A DNA stretch of 64,000 nt, taken from the NCBI GenBank assembly GCA_013399875.1, contig VXAZ01007501.1, positions 906,155-970,154 of the forward strand, given 5' to 3'. The position numbers and the translations under genes are program-made. Below, piece by piece: positions 1-14,400 of the stretch. Numbering within the stretch: position 1 is the first letter of the stretch; every line of letters starts with the position of its first letter. This DNA comes from Gymnorhina tibicen. Its lineage: Eukaryota; Chordata; Aves; Passeriformes; Artamidae. A model generated the notes under the pieces. That model was not told the DNA's origin and searched no databases. It saw only the letters and a list, made by a program, of their open reading frames with translations.

Positions 1-2849
1 GCTCCAGTCACAGTTTGCACAACAAGACACTTGAAAAAATTATCCATCTTAATAAAAGTAATGTGGAATTAAATCCACTTTTACTTGGTTGTTCTTTTCA
101 GATTAGTGCTATGAACAATATATTGCATAAGAGATATGGAAGAAGTTTCAAATTATCCAAGTCCCTTTGCTCAAAGAAAGAGAGTCAAACATGTTTTGGC
201 TCACCTTAGCTCACAGTACTCTTTCCATTGTCCAATATTCTGAAACCATGATCCCTAAAGCAGACTTCCAGGGAAAGCCACAAGACACCTAGAAGCAGTA
301 TTTCTTTCATGTACTTAAAAGGTTTCAGAGATCTTGAAAATCTTGTTTCACTTGAAATTGAAGTTTTTACATCCTCCCTCTATACAGATGCACTGACTGA
401 CCATTCCAAGTCAACCAACTGAACTCTAGTACTTAAATGGAATAATAAGTTCAGTTTTGAGTTTGCAATGCCTTTCTTAAGTCAAAATTTTAACAATGGA
501 AAGGCTTGTTGTTCCATTTCATGAATGGAAGAGTGAAAGCTCAGTTCTCTTACCCCTCTTTCCAAGGAGGCAGCAGGCTGAAATTAAAAAGAAATCTTCC
601 AAGACTAGAAGCTATCTAAGGAACCACCTCATAATAAAGCAGGTAAGTAGTTATAACTTAAAGTGTACATCTCCAAAGGTTGATCAGACTCTGACTGGCT
701 CCTTTTCTTTCATATTCCTGAAAAGCAGTGACAAAAGCCCCCAGTGGGCAGGTGAATTTGCCCCAGTATACACTGGCCAGGACAGTGAAAGGCTGCCAGA
801 GCTATGATTGAAGGTATAGCTGCACCAGTTCAGCCCAAGAGATGCTGGGCTTTTTGTTGTCATCTTTCCCTCCTCCCCTGAGTTGTCATTCCTTGTCATT
901 AGAGCTTATTTCCTCAGTAGAGGTGTATGTGTTTGCTAGCAAGAGAGGGAAAGTGCTGGGTGACAGATCCTGGTGACAGATTTGCCACATATAATGATAT
1001 ATGGATGTGATTTTCATTCTGATTTGCAAAAGAAAATGCAGTGTTTTTACCTCATTCTGAAGAATGTAAAAAATGCAAGGATTTTGTTTTTACCCTGAAT
1101 ATTTACCAATACTTTTCCTGAGAGCTTGTTGCGATTATTTTTCTGTTTTCTCATTAATTCTCTTAGATAGTCACTACATGTACCTCAGCCCTCCAGTTTG
1201 AAACAGTATCATGCAGCCCAATAAATATACAATTTTTACCAACAATGAATGAAGTATTCAGAGAGAATAAACCAGAGTAGCAAGTACTTAACACTGGTCA
1301 CTAAATACAGAATAAATTTAAGATCCTAGAAGGATGGCAGCCATCGTAGATGAGACAGATTTATGATATGTGTGGAGTCTAAACTCCCCCCACCTTCCTA
1401 ATGCCACAGCTTTTCTAGTGGCAAGGGAAACACAGCAGTCTTTTCATCCCCTTGTCAGCTCCAAGAAGCAACCTGAAGAGCTGTATTCACTTAGAAATGT
1501 AAAGTAATACACTGTGAAAGACCATACTTGAAACATTCTCCATCACTCATCCACTATGAAACCTTCATCACCAGGCTGCAACTGCAACACTTTCTAGCAG
1601 GGGCTTCCAGTGGCTGCTTCAAGGCTCAGCGATGCCATAGGAGGAAAGTAACACTTAATTTTACTTCTTTATTGGTGGGTGGGAGGGATGGGAATGTAAC
1701 AAATGACCCCTGACATAAGGCATTTCATGGAGAATTGACCAGTTGGGATTAATGGCCCTTGGCTGAATCTGGGCTATAAAATTTTTCAGCCAGCCATTAA
1801 TTTTCAGGAAATGTTCTATTCCTCAGTCATTATTACTTAAATAAAAACATATATTGTGTATATGGTCAAATCAAATTATGGCTAGAATTTTGTCAAGCAC
1901 AGATAAGGGTGTAAATTTACTGTGTTATTAAAGCTTTTCCTTTTATGCTCAGATAACTACAGATTGGTAGTGGGAATGACTGTTAACACATGCTCAAGGA
2001 AAACACCCTTGCTTTGTCCTTGTGTAAGGCAACCATGGGATTAGAAGCCGGATAATTAATTAAAAAAAAAAAATCATCATCAATTACCTCAATTTTTCTG
2101 TTATGATCATGAAGAAAAGCAGCGTACATATACTCACAGATGTTCACTGTAATTACACCCAATGATATGTACACTTATCACACAAAAATATATACAGTAC
2201 ATCAAACACATGGAAGGTGGCATGGCATTTTTGCAGTGAATTTGGGCTGAATATATTAATTATGCACATGAAAGCTGTAATTGCATAGTGCAGACCATCC
2301 TAAAGAAAGGCTAATAAAACTTTCCTATCACACGTACACTCCCCGGTTTTTGCTGTACGCTGCAGGAGCACCAATTTATGAAAAGGAATTTAGCAAAATT
2401 TTATGGAAGCTATCACTTGCAGCTGTACTTCAGCTGCCATTGGTGAGGCCATACAGTGATTTGAGAAGGAAAAAGACTATAACCAATAAAATTTTAGAAG
2501 CCTTTATAAATGACTGAAAATAGATTTTCTATACAAGTGCCTTGACTTGAAAATCTCACTGTAAGGTCTGGACCTATGACAGGTATACAGTCCAGTATAG
2601 TCAGTATTAATGTATTATTTAACCAATAAAGAGAAGGAATTTATAAGCTTACAAAGCATCTATGTAGGGCCAAGGATGATCCATAGATCCCTGACTTAAA
2701 AATCTTGAATGCTTTTTATGCATACAGAGTGATGTTCTTGTCTGGAGATGTTTTACCTTTATGAGATGCTCCGTTTTTCCTCCAGAGAGCCTGGAGCAGC
2801 ATGCCTCAGGCTGTGTCCTTAGGGATGGACACAACAGAGCACGGACTGA
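1..2849. other. Unique intronic sequence, no gene seen
   Basis: AT-rich sequence with stops in all frames and only short chance open frames. It contains a bulged inverted repeat at 1748-1801 and a short A-run near 2061-2072. No recognised repeat family. Confidence 0.6.
1748..1801. repeat. Inverted repeat able to form a bulged hairpin
   Basis: The left arm ATTAATGGC-CCT-TGGCTGAA (1748-1767) pairs with the right arm TTCAGCCAGCCATTAAT (1785-1801). All 17 bases of the right arm pair and only the three-base CCT of the left arm is unpaired. The 17-base loop contains TATAAAA. No transposon was recognised around it. Confidence 0.7.
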
Positions 2850-3660
2850 TTTTGAGGTCACAAAGCTAAGAAAGGAGTGGTGAAGCTTCAGTCACCCAGC
2901 AGCAACGTGGGACTAATGCCATTCCTGTCTTTGAGGAGCAGCAGGGCTGGACATGAAGCCCCATGCTGCCCCTCAGCACCTGAGGCTGACGGGACCTCAG
3001 CAGCGCATGCCAGTCACCCCAACACCCCTGATGGGTGGTACCAGGTCCTACACTATTTTTACAATGCCAGTTGCAGAAAATGAAGGACATTCTAAATCTG
3101 CACCACGGAAGGACAAATACCGACCTTATTTATGTTTAAATGTGCATTACTTCATGTCAGTTTGTGGGCATGCAGTCCCTGACACTGCCCCTCACCTCCC
3201 TGCATCAGTGCTGAGCTCCCTGGCACCCTCAATATGGTACCCTCGAGGTGCTCTGACCATTCCTCTTCCCTCTCACATCCAGCCTTTGGTCTGCCCCTTG
3301 TCTCCTGTGAGGGCTGGCAAGCTCTTGCTTCATCCAGTTACCACATTCAGCCCCCTCACACTCCCTTCCCACACCAGGAAGTACTTTGTCTTTTAGCAAA
3401 ATAACAACGTGAGTCTTCCAAGCTACTCAGCACCTGCAGTTTGTCAAGTGAGAAGGAAGTCTGCCCGAGACACGTGCAGACAGGCCTGTTCTAGAAAGAG
3501 TTTCAGCTTTCCCAGACGTCTGCTATTCCTAACGTTTTCCACAGCGGTCTGCCTCACGCCTTGTTAGTTCTATGGATCGCACAAAGACTTCCAAGCAGCG
3601 TGATATTAAATGCTCTAAAAGATGACAAAACCAGGACGGGGCCCAGCGTAATGTGAGCTT
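2850..3660. other. Locally GC- and CpG-rich patch in an AT-rich intron
   Basis: By hand count this stretch holds about 17 CpG dinucleotides, about 11 of them in the 260 bases from 3400 to 3660, far denser than the flanks. No exon, CR1 or LTR was recognised in it. It may be a regulatory element or a young unidentified insertion; the sequence alone does not decide. Confidence 0.4.
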
Positions 3661-4630
3661 TATACTAATACACAATCAGTGAAATAATAACTTACTGCCT
3701 CCACACTTCATGGGCACATTTGAAACAAAGGAAAATTAAGCTTGCATGTTCTGATTCACCTTGGCCTTCTTCAGCCTTGTACTTAATGTAGTAACTGATA
3801 TGCAAGCCAATTTTATCAAGTCTCAAGAGATTATTCTGGCTGGTACTAATGACGGAGCTAAAAAAATCAGGTTTGATCAGGCTCTGATGCTGAAGAACCA
3901 CATATTCAGCTCTAAATTTGTATTTCCTGGCATTTACTTCCCATTTTCTGTGAACACATACAGCTGACAAAAAAACTGCTTTGTAAGGACACAACACTGG
4001 ACAAAATTTATTCTCAAATCCTGCCCATGTGCACTCTGGGAATCCAATGCACCACAACTGAGAAAACAGCCAAGATCTTTCCTTTTTCATTCTTTGTACT
4101 GAAATGAAACTTTTTTACCATACCTCATTAACCCCTAAGAGAATCAGAAAGCAAATATTAATTTGTGCCATAAAAGCAATGAGCAAATGTAGCAAATATT
4201 TTATGTTGTAATTTTTGTAATCAATACTATAAAAATTGGTGGAAAATGCACCACCACCTTAAAAAAGCATTGAAACCTGTAATGAAGGTTAATAGTAATC
4301 ATAATGTTTAATTCACCAAATGGATGGAGCATAAGAGATCATCCACTGTGAAAGATATAATTCAAACATTCTTAGAGCCCTAAAATAACACAAAAACAAT
4401 AGAGAAGAAAAGTATAATTATATGCCATGGATTGAAGTTCTTTTCAGAGTAAAGAAAAGGCAGGAAGACACCATGAGCTGAGATCACCATGTTCCCTATG
4501 TGTACACATGTACTTAAAAAACAATTAGGTAAGAAGATTCATACTTTGTGGAAAAAAAAGAAAACCAGTATGTCTTATCAGCATTACAGAGAAATGTATA
4601 ATCTAGGAGACAGAGCAAACAGCAATGCTG

Positions 4631-4652
4631 TTAAAATTAATATTAATTTTAA
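4631..4652. repeat. 22-bp perfect AT-only palindrome
   Basis: TTAAAATTAAT followed by its exact reverse complement, with no spacer and no mismatch. The base composition makes a chance origin plausible. Confidence 0.85.
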
Positions 4653-7600
4653 TATTTTGAAAGGAAACTGCTTTCCCGAGCTGTGACCCTTGGCTAATGC
4701 AAATCCACTTGCTTCTATTGCTACATTCTCCTTGCTTTATTTTCCTATGTTATTCAATATATTCATTTCTTTTTGCAAGACTGAGCCTTTAGAGGCAGGT
4801 ATTGTGCATATGCTATATGTTCATAGAATGCTTCTTTAAGCCTTCTTTATAGCTTCTAAACAAGCTTCAAAGCCTTGTTTATAGTCACAGCAATGACTGA
4901 AAAATGAAACTTCATCAGCTTAGAAATACAATCCATGAGATGCAACACATATATCCAAGTAGATAGTTTGATTTTAGAAGAATCCAATACTTCCAGAAAC
5001 TTTAGAAGATTTTATAGTAATTTGTGCTACACCTAAACAAACTAAGGATGGATTAAGGGGTGATATTTCCAAGACTTCTGGATATTTTTATCTGTAATGG
5101 CTGTTAAACATGGTTAGAAGAGGGAATTTGTTAAGTATCTCTGAAAAATCAGGACACTTAGTACAAGGCTTAATTTTGGCTTGTAAACATTTTCGTCACA
5201 GTGGCACAGAAAATGCATAGTTAGGGGAAAAATACCTAATGCCTTTAGCAATTTAAAACCACTGTACTATTGTTTTCCATATCAGCCAAAACTCCTCCAA
5301 CTTCCTTATGCACATGAAAAATAACATCAGACACTGAGAAGCAATTACCAGCTCCTGTGCGATGAATCCCTTATGCTTGTAATTAATGTGTTTTAGCTTA
5401 AAAACAAAACAAATCTAGAATTAATAAGTATTTCCTTATACTTTCTTTATTATACAAAGAAAGCCCGCCAGGCAGCCAAAGAAGAGCTATATCTCTATAT
5501 CCTCTCATAGTTTTCAAAGCTTTTTGGCCTAGGTTATAAAATAAAGATGTCGGAGGAAAAGAATTGCTCATAGTTCTTTGAATGGTATCACAATGTTGCC
5601 AGCTTGAGATGATTAGCTGTTCATTAATACAATGCTGAAGTAATTTTTCCCACGTGTCAGTACCCACATACATGGATTTTGCATACACACATACAAGATA
5701 GGAAAGTATGTCACAAAATAACTCAAAAGCACCATTAACAGTATCATCTAGTCACACTCAACTGATGCTAATGAGAATTATTTGCCTCCTTTTTTACTTG
5801 TACATTAAGATATGATTTTAAACACTTGCACAGGAGCTATTTTTTCTCCCATTTCCTGCCTCTTTGATACTGAGGTGTTTTATTCAGACCCTTGAATTCT
5901 GTGAGTGGTTTTGCCTGTGGAATATTCTGGACCTGACTTCGTACTGTGTTTATTTCAGCAGTGATGAGAGGTTTTTGTCCAATGTACAGCTCAAGTTGTG
6001 CTGATGCTGAATTCAGCCCTGGTGTCTGAAATGCTTTGAAATCTCACAAGGTGAGAAACAGCACGAGCTTGCTTGATCTTGGTATTTAGGCCTTTTGTTC
6101 ACTCCTGACTGAACAGGCACTGTGGGTGAGGATTTTGATTGGGAAAAAGAAATTTCAGGCCAAAACCCTACAGTGGGATGTGATCCCCAGAAAGGTTAAC
6201 GCGTTCTTCAAAACAGCAAAGATAGATTGCCGCTTGCCAGGAGCACTGTGATCCACTTAGCTGAGGCATACAAAAAAAAAAATAAAAAATTTGCTCCTTC
6301 TGCTTTCTGATGCCTTTCATCACTCTTTATGTACGAAAGTAAATAGTTGATGCTAGCCCAGCACCTGGCCAGTCTTTGCCCTGTTCATAAATCAGAATAA
6401 AGCAAACATCACTTTCTCCACAGTGTAATCAGGACACAAGTTCCCAGTGTACGGTGCTTTTAGCTGTCAGCTTTCCGTATTTATCTTGTCTTTTGGAAAT
6501 CAATCCTATGCAATGTGAACATGGAGAGGTGGAAATGAAGAAGAGAAATTTGTACAGTATCACTCCTCAAGTTTACTTATCTTGTAAATCCATAAGGCAC
6601 CTTGCATGTAATGAGCATGTTATAAATAAAAAAGAGAAAGAAATCACCTCTGTAAAATCAACAACAAATCTAACACTTCCCCCCTAGTAAGTGCTAGAAA
6701 AATGCAAGGAAAAGAGATCACTCCCTCTTAAATATTTTAAGGCAATATATTTATGAGAGCATAACTCATTGAGAATGCTTCCAGTATACTATGGAGAAAA
6801 AAAGTTTTCCTTAAGACTCAAGCTACACTGGAAAAGAAACAACTAAGATGTTGTTTATGGTAGAACAAAGGGCTTCTCACGTGGAATCAGACCTGTATAA
6901 ATAAAGCCATTGTATTAGGCCAGTATTAACTCAGTTGCAACTTTGGCTGTAACTGACATATAATTGTTAGAGAAATCTATTTTCAAAGATGATTTACATC
7001 AGTCATGACAGGCTATTTACTTCCAAATGCTGAGACTTATGGTTCAGCTTCCTTTTATGTGGCCCAAAGAAGATTTGGAGATAAGCAAAGGAAGGACCTC
7101 AGGACTTCAACCAGTGTCAACGGACAAAAATGTGTATATATTTTATAAAAACTTTGATAAACTCTTTAATACTGTTTTAGCTTTTACTTGCATCATGTTC
7201 TAGCACCTTGCAAACAAGCACAATGCAAATGCATTCAAATAATGAAACTTTCTCTAATAGTCCCAAGAGTAAACAGTAATAAAATTTTCTTTAGAGATCT
7301 AATTTGATGTCTAAATAAGAATAATTCCAGAACTGCACAGAATAACCCCAGCACTGCCTTGCACTACAGAGGAACTGAGTTGCCTGACTTTAAGCCTCTA
7401 AATCATACCTAAACTAGAAGCATAAAATGATTCAAAATAGGTAGTGAAGATGCCCTAAAAGAGGTTTCTGGAGGATGCTTCTAAGTCACTGATGATTCAC
7501 TGCTCATGACCTTCTTGGAGATTGTGGATCATGAGCATATGGAAATGGAAGGCCCAACAACAGCAACACAGAGAGATGTAAATATCTGCAATGTCCATCT

Positions 7601-8453
7601 TGAAAGTGAAGTAATTATCTTCATAACCTTTAAACAGACCTGAAACCTGTATTCCCAAGAAGGATATTTCTTCTGATATGTGAAAAGGGGGACATTTTCT
7701 TCTCTATTGCAGCTCACATTTCTCAGTTCAAGTGAATTCAGCTTGGTGTCATCCAGAGAGGCAAGTTTCTAGGGGAAGCAGACCACTAAATATCTTGTGG
7801 TAAGAAATACCAGCTGATATTCGCTCTTGCCACCTCACCTGCAGATGCTGTGGAGCAGAAGAACGAAGAGACAGCCAAAACACAAGTGAAGTTTAAATGA
7901 GACTGGTGTGAATCATGACTGCAATAACCAGCTCACCTGGGGCATGTCTCCTATGTGTAGGCAGGAGCTCAATCAAAGCAGCCTGGTATAAAGGATGTGC
8001 TTTTAGAGAAAATGACTTAAGCTAACTCAACCTGGTATGTGAACATTTTGTGTTGATCAAAACCTGAAAAAAAATCAATACAAAATGAAAATTCAGCTGG
8101 TCAGGCTTTGAGTAGTGGCAGACTGACATTTAGACCTGAGCGCTGAAGGCAGACATCTCTTTTCAGGTACAGGCCTGTCTCCAAATCAGATGCTTATTTC
8201 ACCTGCTTGGCACAGCAGGCCTTTAAATTGACTGTCCCTTACTTCCTCTGGACACAAAAATAAATCAGGTTAGCTCAGCCCAACAACTGCTAAAGCTAGC
8301 CTGGCCTGCAGCAGATCAGGAACTGTTCAGGTGCCCTGCTCTGACAGCAGACTGATGGAGCAGCAAGTCCCAGAGAGGAGGATGAGGGAGTAGTGAAGCA
8401 CCGCTCCTAGGGTGCACCAGGTCCACAGGGGCCACAGTCTCAGGGGAAAATGC

Positions 8454-8490
8454 AAGGACCTGCATTAAGGACCTGCATTAAGGGCCTGCT
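8454..8490. repeat. Short tandem repeat, 13-bp unit
   Basis: The unit AAGGACCTGCATT occurs twice in perfect tandem (8454-8466 and 8467-8479), followed by a partial third copy with one change (AAGGGCCTGC). Confidence 0.85.
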
Positions 8491-11400
8491 GTGCTAATCC
8501 ATCGTGATGGGACAACCTTAAGACTTCTCCTTCCTTGTTTGCATTTGGAGCCTGGGTCAAACAGACCAGCCTTAATTCCCATGCACACAGTCCAGTTAAA
8601 TCCTTAAAGCCCTCAGACAACCTTTAGTGAAAAACTTTTCCAACAAAACCCAGAAGTACGTAAGCAAGAAGCTCCAACTCAAATCAGCAGGCTACTCCAT
8701 GTCCTTATGACAGGTGAGTAATACGGAGACCCTGAGCTACATACGTGCACCACTTAACTAATCCTAGTATGTAGGGTACTAATTATGTACAGAAGGTTTT
8801 AAAGCTTGTAAGATAAAAAAGGCCTCGTTGACAAAATGACTAACATATTTCCTACAATAAAGGGTCTTTCAACACTCTTCATGTTCACATCAGACTATCT
8901 GAGTTGCTCTTACTCTTCCCATCTTCTTTTTGCTCCTACCCTCAACCTGTAGCTCATGGAACTTTGGCTCTGCTCAGGTTAATGGACTCCCTTTTCAGCC
9001 ATCTTCTCATTTGCCAGGCAGAACTGAGCTACATCTTGGGGAGAACTGTACAAATACAAACAAAGTGAACAAAAACTAAACAGCTTTCCTTTGTTTGTAA
9101 AGGCTTACACAGGATGCTGCAACAGGTATTATATTAAAACCTAAAATAAATAAATGTAAGCTGTTCCTAGCATAGTAAATATGACATTATTTTCCACGTA
9201 ACCCAAGGATTGAAAAGAAAAGAAAAAAACCCCAAACATAATAGAGGTGATAGAACAAAACAGTCACTACACCTTGGTAAAAGTGAAGTTACTTACACTA
9301 AAACCTAAAGCAATATTTGTACCCTTTGTCCCGGCTGATCAACAGGCAGTAATTATTTGTTCATTAGCTGCTCAGATCACCGTAAGCTGGCGATGTGCTC
9401 AGAAATGGCTGGGGAGTAGACAAAGAAATTTTTCTCCCAAGAAATCAATTCAGCTGCTTCAAGAAAACATGATTAATGTTTTCTTGGGATACTGCCTGCA
9501 CCGGAAGGGCAGCTATGTCTTCAGACATTATTAATATAGAGTGTACTCCTGCTATAAAACTCTCTCAGGTAAAGCCAGCTATGACAGAATTACCGACCTG
9601 TCAAACCTCACCAATTTGCTTTCTAACACCGAGACCATCCAAACCATGTGAGTGCTTACCAAAGCTGCTATTTCTCACTACTCCTGCCTTGCAAGGCCAC
9701 CTGCCTGCTGATAGGCATGGGGAGCTGGCCAGGGTTTTTCTTTCTTCTGCGTATGTGCATAAAGGTGTGGAAACTTGGAAAACATGTAACAAATCACAGT
9801 CAATTAGGTGGTGAACACACTCTTACATGAAACACTTAAACTGCTCCAGGATGAGGGAGATGTTTCAGTTTTCCTCTTCAAGGTGAGAAATAAGAATCAC
9901 TGCATTTGTCATACAAATTTACTGCTTTGGAAATGGGTATTTGAATAGTTTTCACCTTTTTTTTTGGACATTACTACTGGTCTTATCTCTCTGAAAGCCT
10001 ACCTGATGGCATGATGACAACGTACATTTAAATTTTCTTAGCCACCAAGACATATACCTACACTATACCTAGAAATGTTAAGACCTGAATGTGCATTTGT
10101 ATGTATGAAAATATCCACTTATAAAATATAAGTGATCCTAGAATATAGGATCAAGCTTTTTTGCGTGTTAAAACAGAAAACCCTCAAAAATACAGACCTC
10201 ACAGCTTTTCCCCATGAGAAAAGACATTGTAGATAAATATGGAAAAGTTTCTTACTACTACAAAATAGGACAATTTATTCTCAAGATGTCAACTGAGTGA
10301 TAAAGCACAAGTAACCATAAAGTATTCAGAAACTTTTCTGCAGTTTTCTGTACTTTATCCAAGATATTTTTATGTGTGTGCAAATGAGCACATACATTAT
10401 CTGACTTGTCATTAGCTTATCTAAATCTTGACACGAAGTATAAATTGTTAATGATGTGCAACTGAGAAATGTCAAAAGTATATAGCAGGGCCAAAAGTAA
10501 GCAGAAAAAGGTAAACAGGAAAACCTTCCATGGCATCTTCTTTCCTGCTATAAAAATATATAGTAATACCAGTTAAGCAATCCTCATACAGCACTGAACA
10601 GGTGAAAGCAGAAAAATCCTTCTTTCACAACAATACTTAGGGGGAAAAATAAAATTCCTAAAATGAATCCTGGAATAATCAGTCCTAATTCTTTCATGAA
10701 AGAAACCTTCAGATTCCCATGTCTTTAGCACTACTGTTGGCAACTGGTCTCTAAGCAGGATAATTGCATTCTAGTGCCATCCTTGATTTTACTCTGCATT
10801 TGGATACACTGGTTCATTTCAACAAGGGTTTCCTGGTTTTGTTATTTATCTTTTTAGTTAACTGCATGAGGAAGGGTCTAATTCATAAGCACTGTTAAAT
10901 ATTTATACACCAAGATTTGAAGAACAGTTGCTATAGGCCTGGAGTTTGACAGGGATTACACCTCTAATGAAAGAGTAAGAAAACTGTACTCTGTAATACC
11001 AAGGTATATCCCACGGAAAAAGGAGGGAGAGTGGGAGGGATACTGCCTAGCTTCTTTCTTGTAACCCATTCAGATGTCACAAGCTCTGAGATAAACAGGA
11101 AGATGTTGGTTTCCACTTTGTGGTGATGATGTATAAGCAGGAGAGTGTTGTTCTTTCCCTCTGGAGAAGGAAAGGGTCATCACACATCTCTCTGCGTCAG
11201 GCACACACGGATACACAGCCAGTACGGATGCTCTTGAGGTGTTGCAGTTTAAACACTACCTCTTCCTCAAAGGTGCATAAAATCAATGTCAAACTCATCC
11301 TGGCTTCTAGCAGTTACAACACAAACCCAAAGGTACCCTACTGAGGCGAAGCGAGTCATTTATGATTTATATCAGCTAAAGCAAAGCAAAGCAAAATACA

Positions 11401-14400
11401 ATAACCTCTGCAGCCAACAGCTCATGTACTCCTTGTAAATACGTGTGACTCTGAAAGTTTATCCAACCTTTGTCTGAGGAAATATTTACTTTGTGAACTG
11501 CATGTTTCAAAGTCACATTTCACATCCAGCACATGTTCATTCTGAAGTCTGTACATTAGCAGCTCTTGGCACACCAGTCTCCTACGTGCAGCATCAACTC
11601 GCTGGCTAGCAAAGCTGCCCTGCTTCCTTAAGACTTTTAGGCTGTGCATCAGTTTTATAGCTCAGTGCTCTCTGACTGAGGTTTAACATTCTGTAGAAGC
11701 TCATGCAGAACATCAGCTACTTTTCAACTGAGAAAGGTATTTCACATGAGCAGTTTTCATTCAGATTGCAGGAATGCTGGTTTGTACAGTGCATAGAGAT
11801 CCAGTGATATTACGTGTTGTGTCCTCAAATATGGACCATTATTATTACTACTGAAAAACTTGTTCCTTAATACTTCATGAAAAAAAACCCCTTTTACTTG
11901 TCCATGGTTTCCTAGAGTACTCTGGTACTCATTGGAGAAACAGGAAAGCGAGAGCACAAAGAACAGGGCTGAACAGCCAAACTAGGTGGCATCAAGCCAT
12001 GATAAGAATATGTGGAATATGAAAACAGTAGCAGAAATAGAAACTTTCAAGTGCCAAAATTTGATGTCCTGGAGGCTAAATTAAATCAGAACCAAATTTC
12101 TGCATTAAGGGAAAACAACAAGAAATTTGTCCAAAATGTTTTATTTGGAAAACCTGGTAACTCAGCAAGTTAGGATCTGTCAAATGATTGCTGCACATAA
12201 CATCAGTAATTAACCTCCAGATATTAAACTTTCTTTTTGTATTTACTGCCATTCAAATGCAGACACACGAAGTGCTTTTTTTCTACTTCCTCCAAGGAAG
12301 TGGACATGCTCAAGAAATTAGATTTAGTCAAAGGACAGGTATAGAGCACAACATTTCATTTTAATTTAAAACCAGAATCTTGAAATTCTGAGGACAGATT
12401 TGTCAAACAAGCATGTAAGAACAGGAAATTTCCAAGGTATCAGGTAACAAAAAGAGAAAAAAAATTACACGTTGAAGAATACAGTGACATCTACTAATCC
12501 TGACTAGAAATCAGGATCATCGTATTACTTAAGTAAAGTAAGGGCTCTTTTTGGTCCAGTAAACCTCAGAAAGTCAAAACTGTACCTACCGCACTTGCTG
12601 AAAAACCAAGAAAAAAGCAAGTAACTAACCCTGAAATTTCCAAGGCTCCCGAAGACCTTGAGGATGTGCCAAAACACGGAATACAACAAGAGCCATGTAC
12701 ATTCCTGTCATCCCTTTAAAAATATCTCCAAAATACTCCAGTTAAAAGCAGTGGTCTTTCCAAAACATGATTGAAAATAGGTTGCTCTCAGCAGGGAGAG
12801 GAGCTGACGCTATCAGCAGCATTGGTAGCTCAGAAACAGAAAAACTTGATAATGTCCAGGATATGATGCCTAATAACAGATTTTGTTCTTTAAATAATAA
12901 AGTTGCTAGAGAGACTGAGTTTCAGGGAAGGGGAACAAATTACTCCCTTTACTTTAAACTAACTTTGAGGACCATTCCTCACCTCCCTAAGGAGGTGGAG
13001 CATGGCACCAAATAACGTTCATTATTTTCCAGCAAAGCTGAAAATGAGGAAGGTGCTAATACTCAGATTGCTAAATTAATTCTTAATTCCCTGTTCTAGT
13101 GCTCATTCTCATTATGCCCTGGATTAAAAGAAACAAACTAAAAGAACATACCAAAAATAGATGAAAAATTACAACACAACAACTATACATCATGAAGTAG
13201 AAAAGGGGTTTAAAAAAAGTTGGGAAAAACAAGGGTCAGTCCCCTCCACACTTGTAATGTAAATTACATAACTATATTTTCAACATTTATCCCAGATTTC
13301 AATGTACAATTCTTCTGAATTCAGAAATGGATTTTACAAAGATTGACAGCTTTACTAACTATTCAAAATGACAAACAGCACTGATCTCGGAACAGAGGGG
13401 AGTCTAAGCAGGAATGCTATTAAGCTTGAGCAATTAATTGACCTTCTGTTCTATAAAAAATATAAAAAATTCAGAGAAATAAAGTCCACATTATCTTGTT
13501 GGGTATTTTTGTCTTTTGCAAGAGTGATCTTTAAAATTTATTATAAAGGCTCTTGATTAAATGTTCTGATTTACTGGCAGTAAAAAAACATAGAAAGGCA
13601 AGTGCTGTATCTTGGCTAGCATGAAAATGCCACAAGTGCACTCATTTTTCAGTTTTCTGAGTTTCACTAATTATTAATAAAACACTTTAGAAAATAAGCA
13701 ATTTGCATTAAGAAAACATTAAGAAAATGTTTTTCAGCACAGTAATGGTCATCTTTAGAGTTCATCAGATGTGTGAGATAGTAACCATTCCTCACACAGC
13801 CAATTTCTAATTCTGCTGAGGACAGGAGAATGAAACAGTTTGACCTTGGAAAAATCTCTGAATAAAGTGTGGACTTACAAACATGCACATTTGCATCTGC
13901 AATGAAAATCCTATGACCGTACAAAGAAATAAGAATGATGGCAATTCATAAAGTACTTTATGAAAAAATACTTTACTCAGGAGAGGAAATAGGGGTGAGA
14001 TTCATCTGAATAAATGCAAACACCTACAGTGCCCTAAGGCTGCAACTGTATATGGGGTGTGACTCATCTTAAGCTAAACATGTGAAGCAAATCAAATAAA
14101 TGATACTTTCAAACTGCCCACTCATCTTCTGAGCATAAAAGGAGCAACTGTGACTTGCTAGCTGCAGAAGTACCATGTTTGGTAAGATGAATCACAGCAT
14201 GGGTATCTACGATTTCCTAACAGCACACTGTGGACAATGATTTATCCCTTAATCCCTTGTCCCTTCTCCCCTTGCAAATATTACATTTCTTACATATTTT
14301 CCCAGTTACATTTCGAGAGAAATGCAATAACTGTTATAAGTCTGAAATACTTACATCAAAATTGTTTGGAATGGATTATGTATGTATGGATAGATGGATC

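Noticed and set aside
2088..2867. Two small exon-like minus-strand segments (about 2088-2149 and 2757-2867)
   Set aside because: Acceptor and donor signals exist, but the reading phases do not join and neither resembles TPK1.
2953..3396. 147-codon plus-strand open frame in the GC-richer patch
   Set aside because: Pro/Ser/His/Leu-rich translation typical of GC-rich noncoding DNA, with no recognisable domain. The CpG patch explains the lack of stops.
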